Shown: positions 57,040 through 64,000 of the stretch, one piece after another
Layout: each line of letters opens with the position of its first letter
How positions within the stretch are numbered: the stretch's first letter is position 1
Origin: an uncultured Lachnospiraceae bacterium
Lineage (GTDB): Bacteria > Bacillota > Clostridia > Lachnospirales > Lachnospiraceae
Reading direction: 5' to 3'
Length of the DNA: 64,000 bases
Assembly (NCBI GenBank): GCA_951802115.1
Contig: CATOPL010000016.1
Span: 1 to 64,000 of the forward strand
Notes under the pieces: generated by a model
Told to the model about the DNA's origin: nothing
Database searches by the model: none
Seen by the model: the letters and a program-made list of their open reading frames with translations, nothing else
Translations under genes and position numbers: made by a program

Positions 57040-57699
57040 ATGTTGAAAATACTGATTGCAGAAGATGAAGAGCCGATCGCAAATCTGATCCGTATGAATT
57101 TAACAAAGGCAGGATACAGCTGTACCTGCGCTTTTGACGGTGAAGAAGCGGCTGATCTTATGGAAGGAGGTCGATATGACCTGCTGCTTCTGGACATCAT
57201 GCTGCCGAAAATCAGCGGCTATGAATTGATGGAGTACGCGCGTACGCTGGAACTCCCGGTTATTTTTATTACTGCTATGGGAAGTACGGATCATAAAGTA
57301 ACGGGACTCAAAATGGGTGCAGAAGACTATATTACAAAACCATTTGAAATAGTGGAGCTGCTGGCAAGAGTTGAGACTGTATTACGGCGCTATAATAAAA
57401 TCGGAAAGACTATCCGGGTTCTGGATGTGGAGATTGATCTGATTTCCAGGATTGTGCTGCAAAATGGGAAACAGATTCTGCTGACTTTAAAAGAATATGA
57501 ACTTTTGCTGTTTTTTGCAAGAAATCCGAATATTGCACTGTATCGGGAAGTGATCTATGAGCAGGTATGGGAAAAAGAATATACCGGAGACAGCAGAACC
57601 GTGGATCTGCATGTGCAGCGTCTGAAGAAAAAACTTTCATGGGAACGTTATATCTGTGCGGTGTATAAAATCGGGTATCGGCTGGAGATATCACAATGA
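57040..57699 (+). CDS. OmpR-family response regulator
   Basis: A 219-residue response regulator: receiver domain with E8-D9, phosphoacceptor D52 (LLLLDIMLPKISG) and TKPFE lysine, then an OmpR winged helix (LTLKEYELLLFFARN, later SRTVDLHVQRLKKKL). AGAGGGGA precedes the ATG. Its stop overlaps the kinase start by 4 bases. The operon goes on with a membrane protein and a VanY-type carboxypeptidase, so cell-wall control is the likely theme. Confidence 0.92.
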   Translation: MLKILIAEDEEPIANLIRMNLTKAGYSCTCAFDGEEAADLMEGGRYDLLLLDIMLPKISGYELMEYARTLELPVIFITAMGSTDHKVTGLKMGAEDYITKPFEIVELLARVETVLRRYNKIGKTIRVLDVEIDLISRIVLQNGKQILLTLKEYELLLFFARNPNIALYREVIYEQVWEKEYTGDSRTVDLHVQRLKKKLSWERYICAVYKIGYRLEISQ

Positions 57700-59120
57700 G
57701 ATTCTTCTGGAAAGTTTATTTTTCGTTCACGGTCCTTCTGCTTTTGTCGTTTGGCTTTTTTGGAGTGTGGATGATTCAGCTTACTTTTGAAAAATCCTAT
57801 CAGCGGGCGCTGGCAGAAGCAGAGCGTGAGAATCGGATGTTTCAGCTTTCTTTTGAGATGAATATGAATGCACTCGATGAAATATATCAAAACGATGCGA
57901 TTATTCCGGTCACGGCAGCTTCTATCGTGGAGAATCTGGCAGACTCCGGGGGCATCTATCAAATTTATAACAGTTCTCAGGAGCTGTTGTATGAAAACAA
58001 AACACACAAAATTTCCGGTGATTCTTTAAGAATAACACTGGAAATAGAAGAGGTTCCCTGCGGTTATCAGATTTTAAAAGATCAGGGGGATACATGGCTT
58101 CTGTTTGCATGCCGTTCTTCTGTTGGAAACCGAGTTTATTATCTGGAAAATATCCGCAATATTTCGGGCATCTATCAGGAGCGTGAAGAGTATTATGACT
58201 GGTACAGCATTGTAATGCTGGTGCTTACGGGAGTTACGGCAATTCTTGTGTTTCTCGTTACTCATATGCTGACCCGTTCGATCCGGGGACTTTCCCGTAC
58301 AACCAGAAGATTTTCCAGGGGAGATTACGAGGTGCGCGCTTCAGAAAAAGGGCGGGACGAAATCTCCGATCTGGCCAGAGATTTTAATCATATGGCGGAC
58401 ACAATCTCGGAAAAAATGGATGAGCTGACCATGCAGGCAAAGCGGCAGGAAGATTTTACGGCTTCCTTTGCGCATGAGCTGAAAACACCGCTGACATCGA
58501 TCATAGGATATGCCGATATGCTGCGGACTATGGACTGTACCAGAGAAGAGACGCTGGAGGCGGTCAATTACATTTTTCATCAGGGAAAGAGATTGGAAAG
58601 TCTGTCATTCAAGCTTCTGGAGTTAATCGTATCGGATAAACAGATTTATAAATTCCGTTCTCTTTCTGTCAGAAAGCTGGCAGGAAATGCCATAAAAATG
58701 ACCGCCATGAAAAGAAGGGAAAAGAATATCTTATTGTGGATTGGGATGGAAGATGGCTTTATAAAAGGGGAAAAAGATCTTTTGATTTCTGTGTTCACAA
58801 ATCTTCTTGACAACGCAAGAAAGGCGGCAGAACCGGGTGGAAAGATTCTTGTAAGGGGAAGGCAGTATGCCGGAAGTTATCTGTTTTGTGTCATGGACGA
58901 CGGATGCGGTATGGAGCAGGCGGAGATTGCCCGTATAACAGAAGCTTTTTATATGGTAGACAAGTCCAGAGCCAGAAAAGAAGGAGGGGCAGGACTGGGA
59001 ATGACACTTTGCAGCAGGATTCTTGCAATTCATGATGCCAGATGGAGAATCTTCAGTATTCCCGGAAAAGGTACGGCCATCGCCATAAAATTTCTGACAA
59101 AGAAGGGAAAAAGAAAATGA
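57696..59120 (+). CDS. sensor histidine kinase with HAMP domain
   Basis: A 474-residue kinase: membrane helices at about 8-29 and 170-190 enclosing an outer sensor of about 140 residues, a HAMP linker (RTTRRFSRGDYEVRASEKGR region), HisKA with H260 (ASFAHELKTPLTS), and HATPase with LLDNARKAA and GGAGLGMTL. It should phosphorylate the regulator encoded just upstream. Both ends overlap neighbouring genes by 4 bases (ATGA), so the operon is tightly coupled. The signal is unknown. Confidence 0.93.
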   Translation: MRFFWKVYFSFTVLLLLSFGFFGVWMIQLTFEKSYQRALAEAERENRMFQLSFEMNMNALDEIYQNDAIIPVTAASIVENLADSGGIYQIYNSSQELLYENKTHKISGDSLRITLEIEEVPCGYQILKDQGDTWLLFACRSSVGNRVYYLENIRNISGIYQEREEYYDWYSIVMLVLTGVTAILVFLVTHMLTRSIRGLSRTTRRFSRGDYEVRASEKGRDEISDLARDFNHMADTISEKMDELTMQAKRQEDFTASFAHELKTPLTSIIGYADMLRTMDCTREETLEAVNYIFHQGKRLESLSFKLLELIVSDKQIYKFRSLSVRKLAGNAIKMTAMKRREKNILLWIGMEDGFIKGEKDLLISVFTNLLDNARKAAEPGGKILVRGRQYAGSYLFCVMDDGCGMEQAEIARITEAFYMVDKSRARKEGGAGLGMTLCSRILAIHDARWRIFSIPGKGTAIAIKFLTKKGKRK

Positions 59121-60070
59121 GAAAACAAAACGGCGTTTTCTGGTTCTGTCTTGCAGGTACTGTGCTGCTGACCTGGGGAGTTATTTTTCTTCCCAGATAT
59201 TTAAGCCGCAGTCTGGATATGCGCTCCATTGGGCAGGTTGAAATGTCAGGGAGAGATGGTTTTTCGTTTCTGGAGGCCGGTTCTAACGATATTCTGGGGG
59301 TGGTCCGGGCATTTCAGTATCTGGAAAAGGATGGGGAAAACCCCATTTTGATCACTTCGATAGAAGAGCCTGCACAGATAGACAGAGAAATGCTGGATCA
59401 TATATATGAGGAAGTAGCTTATGCGTCTGAATTCGGAATGCTTCCCGGATTGGAAATCAGAGAAAAATATAAAGAAACGTATGATGCATTGGAACTTGTA
59501 TATACTAACTGGTCAGAGCAGGTTAAATATGCCAGATATTACAGCCTGACTTATGAATCTATAGAAAATCCCAATAAAAAGGAAATGCTGAACTTCTGGT
59601 ATCTGCGTTTTTCGGACGGTGTCAGATTTGACTATTATTTTATTGTCAATGCGGTCACATGGCAGATTTACTATGCGGAGATCTATAATGAATTAACAGA
59701 AAACATCATAGCGGATGGGACTTTATATGCAAGGGATGCCAGTATTTCTCAGAACAGTGTGATCGGAGGAGACATGGAGATATCAGAGAATATCCATTAC
59801 ATAGACGGAATTGGAATCACGTGTTCTGCTGCGTGCATGGCTTATTATGAAGCATTGGACTGGGAATATATCAAACAGACAGAGCAGAAGACACTGAACG
59901 AAAAAATTGGCATCATTATTTTGTATTGCCAGGAAGAGGAAGAAATGGGGAATATCAGAAATGTATATATAGAAATAAATACCAGAAAAGAGTCAGTAAT
60001 TGATGGGTTCAGAGGGATCAGTATAGGATTTCAGGATCTGTCCGGATGGGCGGAGTATCTTGATCAATAA
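59117..60070 (+). CDS. membrane-anchored extracytoplasmic protein of unknown function
   Basis: A 317-residue protein with one N-terminal membrane helix (FWFCLAGTVLLTWGVIFLP) and an outer domain rich in Tyr, Glu and Asp. I recognise no family. The ATG at 59117 overlaps the kinase stop by 4 bases with GAAGGG before it; a longer frame starting at 59042 is inside the kinase and rejected. Its place between a sensor kinase and a VanY peptidase suggests an accessory sensor or an envelope factor, an inference by position only. Confidence 0.75.
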   Translation: MRKQNGVFWFCLAGTVLLTWGVIFLPRYLSRSLDMRSIGQVEMSGRDGFSFLEAGSNDILGVVRAFQYLEKDGENPILITSIEEPAQIDREMLDHIYEEVAYASEFGMLPGLEIREKYKETYDALELVYTNWSEQVKYARYYSLTYESIENPNKKEMLNFWYLRFSDGVRFDYYFIVNAVTWQIYYAEIYNELTENIIADGTLYARDASISQNSVIGGDMEISENIHYIDGIGITCSAACMAYYEALDWEYIKQTEQKTLNEKIGIIILYCQEEEEMGNIRNVYIEINTRKESVIDGFRGISIGFQDLSGWAEYLDQ

Positions 60071-60097
60071 GCACCGGAAGAGAAGGAGAGATGGAAG

Positions 60098-60904
60098 ATG
60101 AATCATGTAAAAGAGAGAAAACGTCGCAGAAAAAGAAGAGCCATGCGGAGAATGTTCTGGCGTAGTATGATATCGCTATTTGGCATTTCGATTCTTTTAC
60201 TGACATGGAATCTTACTTCCTGCGCACTTCGTTATTTGTCACCGCCTGAAGAAAGAAATCATGAGGAATATGTTGCTGGAGGAGAGGGTAGCCATACGGC
60301 AGATTTTTCAGAAGAAGCCATGGAGACTGCTGCAGATGTATCCGGGTTGTTGCTTGTCAATAAAAGTCATCCGCTGGAACAGTCGTACAGTCCTGATCTG
60401 ACTAGAATACGGGAATATGGAGTAGAGGTGGATGATTCAATCTGCGAACCGCTGAAGAACATGCTGGCAGCCGGAGAAAAAGAAGGGCTTTCCTTTTGGA
60501 TTGCGTCTGCTTATCGAAGTACGGAACGTCAGCGGGAACTTCTGGATGAAGATATTGAAACGCTGATTCGCCGGGGATACTCGTATTCGGAAGCATATGA
60601 AGAAGTGGTAAAGGAAACGATGCCGGTAGGGTGCAGTGAGCATGCGACAGGGCTTGCAGTGGATATTGTGTCAAAAGATTATCAGATTCTGGATGAAAAA
60701 CAGGCTGGGACAGATGAGATTATCTGGCTGCAGCAAAACTGCAGCCAGTATGGATTCATTCTGCGTTATCCGGAGGGAAAAGAAGATATTACCAAAGTAT
60801 CTTATGAATCCTGGCATTTTCGATATGTAGGCGTGAACGCGGCGAAAGCAATCATGAGCCAGGGAATTACTCTGGAGGAATATCTGGACCTGGCAGGCGT
60901 CTGA
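60098..60904 (+). CDS. VanY-type D-Ala-D-Ala carboxypeptidase (M15B), membrane-anchored
   Basis: A 268-residue protein: very basic cytoplasmic start, one membrane helix (about 23-42), a linker, and an M15 peptidase domain. The zinc site is H182 and D189 in SEHATGLAVD, and H240 with the catalytic E237 in YESWHF; SAYRSTERQ (137-145) is the usual substrate-binding arginine motif. It trims the last D-Ala from peptidoglycan stem peptides. AAGGAGAG precedes the ATG. It is the last gene of the two-component operon. In glycopeptide-resistant bacteria VanY helps resistance, but here a housekeeping wall role is equally possible. Confidence 0.92.
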   Translation: MNHVKERKRRRKRRAMRRMFWRSMISLFGISILLLTWNLTSCALRYLSPPEERNHEEYVAGGEGSHTADFSEEAMETAADVSGLLLVNKSHPLEQSYSPDLTRIREYGVEVDDSICEPLKNMLAAGEKEGLSFWIASAYRSTERQRELLDEDIETLIRRGYSYSEAYEEVVKETMPVGCSEHATGLAVDIVSKDYQILDEKQAGTDEIIWLQQNCSQYGFILRYPEGKEDITKVSYESWHFRYVGVNAAKAIMSQGITLEEYLDLAGV

Positions 60905-60936
60905 AAACAGACCGGATATACGGCAGGGCCGCGTCG

Positions 60937-61554
60937 CTAACTGAACAGTCTGAATACACCGAATACTTTTCCAAGAATGGTTACTTCGTCTGCAATGATC
61001 GGGTTCATCGAATCATTTTCCGGTTGAAGACGATAGTGACCATTTTCTTTATAAAATGTTTTGACTGTGGCTTCATCATCGATAAGCGCTACGACAATCT
61101 CGCCGTTTTTGGCTGTATTCTGTTGCTGGACAAGAATCTGGTCTCCGTTGAATATTCCGGCGTTCACCATACTTTCTCCTTTTACTTTCAGCATAAAAGT
61201 GTCCGTATTCGGCACATATTCCGATGGGATCGGAAAATAGGATTCGATATTCTCGGCAGCAAGGATCGGCTGTCCGGCGGCAACCGTTCCAATCAGCGGT
61301 ACATTGACCATCTCATGCCGGAGCATATAAAAGTTCTCATCCATGATCTCAATGGCACGTGGTTTGGTAGGATCTCTGCGGATATAGCCGTTTTTTTCCA
61401 GCGTTTCCAGATGGGAGTGAACAGAAGAAGTGGATTTCAGACGGACTGCTTCACAAATGTCACGGACTGCGGGCGGATAGCCTTTTTTTAATATCTCGGA
61501 TTTGATGAAATCAAGAATTTCCTGTTGTTTCTGAGTGATTTTTCCATATTCCAT
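60937..61554 (-). CDS. lexA: SOS response repressor LexA
   Basis: A 205-residue LexA: N-terminal winged helix ([31 protein letters not shown]), and a C-terminal peptidase with the self-cleavage site A93-G94 (VAAGQP), Ser128 (GESM) and Lys165 (ATVKTF). RecA filaments trigger its self-cleavage and open SOS genes. AGGAGG lies at ideal distance before ATG 61554; a longer frame upstream is rejected because it runs through the promoter. Two LexA-box-like sites flank the promoter, pointing to autoregulation. It is convergent with the VanY gene. Confidence 0.96.
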   Translation of the reverse strand: MEYGKITQKQQEILDFIKSEILKKGYPPAVRDICEAVRLKSTSSVHSHLETLEKNGYIRRDPTKPRAIEIMDENFYMLRHEMVNVPLIGTVAAGQPILAAENIESYFPIPSEYVPNTDTFMLKVKGESMVNAGIFNGDQILVQQQNTAKNGEIVVALIDDEATVKTFYKENGHYRLQPENDSMNPIIADEVTILGKVFGVFRLFS

Positions 61555-61583
61555 ATGATACCTCCTGGTGGTATTGATGATGT

Positions 61584-61640
61584 CGAACATTCGTTTTTTT
61601 ATTATAACATGATTATCCAAAAAAAGCAAACAGATATTCG
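61584..61640 (-). promoter_or_regulatory. lexA promoter with two LexA boxes
   Basis: On the minus strand TTGCTT (61629-61624), 17 bases, TATAAT (61606-61601). One LexA-box-like site, CGAACATTCGTTTT (61584-61597, consensus CGAAC-N4-GTTYG), lies just past the -10, and a second, CGAATATCTGTTTG (minus strand 61640-61627), overlaps the -35. Confidence 0.7.
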
Positions 61641-61709
61641 AAAAACAGCGATTGTAAATTACAATTAAAAAATAAACAAATTCTAAACAAATATTTTCAT
61701 AAACCAATC

Positions 61710-61737
61710 TTGCATTTTTCAGATAACGTACTATAAT
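61710..61737 (+). promoter_or_regulatory. promoter of the ATP synthase operon
   Basis: TTGCAT (61710-61715), 16 bases, TATAAT (61732-61737), about 120 bases before atpB. No atpI-like gene stands in the gap. Confidence 0.6.
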
Positions 61738-61859
61738 ATGATTCGTACGAGGGATAAGGCCTTTTTTCTTATTTTACACTTATTGCACTGCTAATGTCCA
61801 GTAAGGTACAGAAAGGCTGTATCAAATTACGGCAAAATATCAAGAAAGGAAGTGTGGTT

Positions 61860-62537
61860 ATGGGGAATCTGGGCGAAACTCTGATGGAAGAGCTGAACTG
61901 TGAGACCGTATGTACCATAGGCGGAATCGGGATTGCGGAATCGGTGGTTGTCACATGGATCATTATGGCAGCGGTTGTTCTGCTGTCCATACTGCTGACC
62001 AGGAATCTGAAGGTCGAGCATCCCGGACGTGGACAGCTCATGCTTGAGTATGTGGTCACATGGCTTCAGGACATCGGAAAAAGCATTGTCGGAGAAGAAG
62101 GTGCGCAATATGCGTCTTATCTGACTTCTGTTCTGATCTATCTGGGTATAGCCAATCTGATCGGTGTTCTGGGATTTAAGCCTCCCACCAAGGATTTGAA
62201 TGTAACGGCGGCACTGGCGATCATGAGTATCATTCTTATTGAAGCGGCAGGCATCCGTAAAAAGGGTGTAAAACGATGGCTTAAAAGTTTTGTAGAGCCG
62301 GTGGTTCTGGTAACGCCCATCAATGTGTTGGAAATATTTATTAAGCCGCTGTCACTTTGTATGCGGCTGTTCGGAAACGTGCTTGGAGCGTTTGTCATCA
62401 TGAAGCTGATTGAAAGCATCCTTCCGGTGGGACTGCCGGTGCTGTTCAGTATGTACTTTGATTTGTTTGACGGGCTGATCCAGGCTTATGTGTTTGTGTT
62501 TCTGACAGGATTATTTATTAAAGAAGCAGTTGAATAA
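61860..62537 (+). CDS. atpB: ATP synthase F0 subunit a
   Basis: A 225-residue integral membrane protein with five or six helices. The essential arginine lies in SLCMRLFGNVLGAFVIM, and the closing DLFDGLIQAYVFVFLTGLFI helix is typical. Subunit a forms the half-channels that carry ions to the c-ring. ATG 61860 follows AAGGAAG; a longer frame from 61794 adds a non-family basic tail. It leads the order atpB-atpE-atpF-atpH. Confidence 0.95.
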   Translation: MGNLGETLMEELNCETVCTIGGIGIAESVVVTWIIMAAVVLLSILLTRNLKVEHPGRGQLMLEYVVTWLQDIGKSIVGEEGAQYASYLTSVLIYLGIANLIGVLGFKPPTKDLNVTAALAIMSIILIEAAGIRKKGVKRWLKSFVEPVVLVTPINVLEIFIKPLSLCMRLFGNVLGAFVIMKLIESILPVGLPVLFSMYFDLFDGLIQAYVFVFLTGLFIKEAVE

Positions 62538-62669
62538 AAAACAAATGTTCAGAGCTTGAAAATAGTACATTGTTCAATAATCATCTGAAACGAATGCAGG
62601 GCAGTTTACAAATGCAGACAGAACGGGAAAGATGATGATAGAGTTTAAATATTCAGGAGGAGAAAAATT

Positions 62670-62894
62670 ATGTCAACTTTAATCGCGATTGGAGCAGGTA
62701 TTGCAGTATTTACAGGTATCGGGGCAGGTATTGGTATCGGGATTGCCACATCGAAGGCGGCAGAAGCTGTGGCAAGGCAGCCGGAGGCAGAGGGCAAGAT
62801 TATGAAGATGCTGGTATTCGGCGCGGCGCTGGCAGAGGCGACGGCAATCTATGGTTTTGTTGTGGCGCTTCTGATTATTATTCTTCTGGCCTGA
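62670..62894 (+). CDS. atpE: ATP synthase F0 subunit c
   Basis: A 74-residue hairpin of two membrane helices joined by the polar loop ARQPEAEGK. The ion-carrying glutamate is in LAEATAIYGF. Known sodium-binding c-subunits carry a Gln in helix 1 (GxGQG) and E-S/T in helix 2; here the first position reads GIGIGIA, without the Gln, and the residue after the Glu is Ala, so proton coupling is more likely. AGGAGGAG precedes the ATG. The 132-base gap from atpB holds no gene. Confidence 0.95.
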   Translation: MSTLIAIGAGIAVFTGIGAGIGIGIATSKAAEAVARQPEAEGKIMKMLVFGAALAEATAIYGFVVALLIIILLA

Positions 62895-62919
62895 GAATAA
62901 AAGAAAGGCGGATATCAGT

Positions 62920-63402
62920 ATGTTGAGATTAGATATTAATCTGCTGTTTACAGCAGCCAATCTTCTGATCTGGTTTGTTCTGATCCGAAAATTTCTGTTT
63001 AAGCCGGTCAACGCTGTGATCAGCAAACGGGAAGAGGCGATCGCTTCTCAGTATGAAAAAGCACAGAAGCTTCAGGAAGAGGCAAAGGCCGAGAAAGACA
63101 GATGCAGCGAATTTCAGACGCAGATTGAAAAGGAGAAAGCGGCAGCAGTCAGTAAAGCGCAGGAGAAAGCCCGGACAGAGTATGACCGTATCGTGACAGA
63201 GGCCAAAGATAAAGCGGAGCAGATCGTGGAAGCTTCCAGGAAAGAGGCAGAGATTGAGAAAGCGCGGATCGTAGGAAAAGCAGAGCAGGAGATTCGTTCC
63301 GTAATTATGGACGCGGCGGTAAAATCGATGCAGTCAGGTGCGGGTGATCATGCACTCTATGACCAATTTTTGACAAAAGCAGGTGAGACCCATGCAGAAT
63401 GA
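62920..63402 (+). CDS. atpF: ATP synthase F0 subunit b
   Basis: A 160-residue protein: one N-terminal membrane helix (DINLLFTAANLLIWFVLIRKF) and a long charged helix (about 35-145) that forms the peripheral stalk with the delta subunit. AAAGGCGG precedes the ATG. It overlaps the atpH start by 11 bases, so the two are translationally coupled. Confidence 0.94.
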   Translation: MLRLDINLLFTAANLLIWFVLIRKFLFKPVNAVISKREEAIASQYEKAQKLQEEAKAEKDRCSEFQTQIEKEKAAAVSKAQEKARTEYDRIVTEAKDKAEQIVEASRKEAEIEKARIVGKAEQEIRSVIMDAAVKSMQSGAGDHALYDQFLTKAGETHAE

Positions 63403-64000
63403 CAAATATATGGAACAGCTTACCCGTATGGAGGTAAAACCGGAGGTTCTTTTAACCGCTCTGGACATTTTAAAGACGGTACCTCAGATACAGACTGAAC
63501 TGGAGAATCCTTCTGTTTCCGGAGAGAAGAAGGAAAATATTATCCAGAAAATTTTTCCGCAGGCTTCCCGCCCGTTTCTTCTGTCTCTTGCGCAGGACGG
63601 AGCACTTGGCATGCTGGAAGAGCTTGTCAGGGAATACACACAGAAACCGGAGGCAGAACGGGGGCCTCTGGAATGTATGCTGGAATATGTAACGCCTCCG
63701 GATGAACAGCAGTTTGCCGGAATCAAAAGGTTCCTGGAGCAGAAATATCCGGGAAGAGTGCTTTCTGTTCAGAAAAAAGAGAATCCGTCTTTGGGGAGCG
63801 GTTTTGTTCTCAGGGCCGGTACTGAGGAATATGACTGGAGTCAGGAAGGCCGCAAGAGGCTTCTGGAAGAGAAACTGGATGCGTTGAATGTCACCGGTGC
63901 AGAGTCGCTGCTGGCTGAAAAGGGTATCATCAGTATCCTGAAAGGGAGCCTGGAGGACGTGGATATTGAAAGTCAGGAGATCGGTGTTGTCAGACGGGTC
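63392..64000 (+). CDS. atpH: ATP synthase F1 delta subunit reading into an alpha-subunit N-terminus (partial, runs off window)
   Basis: From ATG 63392 the frame is open without a stop to the window end, 203 codons. Residues about 1-105 form a delta-type N-domain that looks shorter than usual (NPSVSGEKKENIIQKIF is the recognisable helix pair), and about 106-165 is the delta C-domain with NPSLGSGFVLRAG and EYDWSQEGRKRLLEEKL. A stop would be expected about here. Instead the frame goes on through a short linker into GIISILKGSLEDVDIESQEI-GVVRRV, which looks like the start of the alpha subunit (...ISSIIKEQI...VGTVLQVGDGI). So delta and alpha seem to be one polypeptide. The alpha part lies mostly outside the window. 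Confidence 0.8.
   Translation, partial: MQNDKYMEQLTRMEVKPEVLLTALDILKTVPQIQTELENPSVSGEKKENIIQKIFPQASRPFLLSLAQDGALGMLEELVREYTQKPEAERGPLECMLEYVTPPDEQQFAGIKRFLEQKYPGRVLSVQKKENPSLGSGFVLRAGTEEYDWSQEGRKRLLEEKLDALNVTGAESLLAEKGIISILKGSLEDVDIESQEIGVVRRV

Noticed and set aside
50058-60904. Vancomycin resistance cassette
   Set aside because: VanR-, VanS- and VanY-like proteins are present, but vanH, a D-Ala-D-Lac or D-Ala-D-Ser ligase, vanX and vanT are absent, and the VanY gene belongs to another operon.

Overview
The window looks like the chromosome of a spore-forming anaerobic Firmicute, most likely a member of the Lachnospiraceae. The grounds are an alpha/beta-type small acid-soluble spore protein, a GerW/YtfJ sporulation protein, the order rpmB - Asp23 - DAK2/FakA - recG, the block ruvA-ruvB-zapA-U32 peptidase-FtsW-PBP, strong GGAGG ribosome sites, and by eye a moderate G+C content. 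Nearly all genes lie on the plus strand. I see no tRNA, rRNA, CRISPR array, transposase or prophage.

Layout. 1-4.2 kb: small accessory genes (DUF554 membrane protein, PD-(D/E)XK-like protein, ferritin-like diiron protein, AEC transporter, NusG-II protein). 4.3-11.9 kb: DNA repair and division block. 11.9-18 kb: repeat-rich leader, a DNA-binding domain fused to an FtsX-type permease, its ABC ATPase and a second permease, then a lipoprotein. 18-26 kb: Nudix, sporulation and ribosomal genes, Asp23, FakA, RecG. 26.2-27.3 kb: lipoprotein and spore protein. 27.4-39.8 kb: a five-gene AAA+/DUF5682/VWA/SWIM/DUF4132 cluster matching the E. coli yehL-yehM-yehP-yehQ plus yehI set, followed by asparaginase and a histidine phosphatase. 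40-43 kb: hybrid sensor kinase and a DtxR/MntR-type regulator. 43.3-46.7 kb: a second, different VWA + MoxR pair with a phosphodiesterase. 46.7-50 kb: LarB, cardiolipin synthase, CBS protein, YqeY. 50-52 kb: a two-component pair very like VanR/VanS but without vanHAX genes. 52-56 kb: D-lyxose isomerase and a 977-residue unknown protein with an internal duplication. 56-61.6 kb: a second copy of the lipoprotein family, a two-component system with a membrane protein and a VanY-type carboxypeptidase, and lexA. 61.7 kb to the end: the ATP synthase operon atpB-atpE-atpF followed by a delta-subunit gene that reads in frame, without a stop, into what looks like the alpha-subunit N-terminus.

The best candidates for unusual biology are the two independent MoxR-type ATPase/VWA modules within 20 kb, the delta-alpha ATP synthase fusion, the HTH-FtsX fusion behind a 99-bp tandem repeat, and the vancomycin-type sensor pair without its usual targets. 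All functional calls rest on reading the protein sequences and motifs; no database search was possible.
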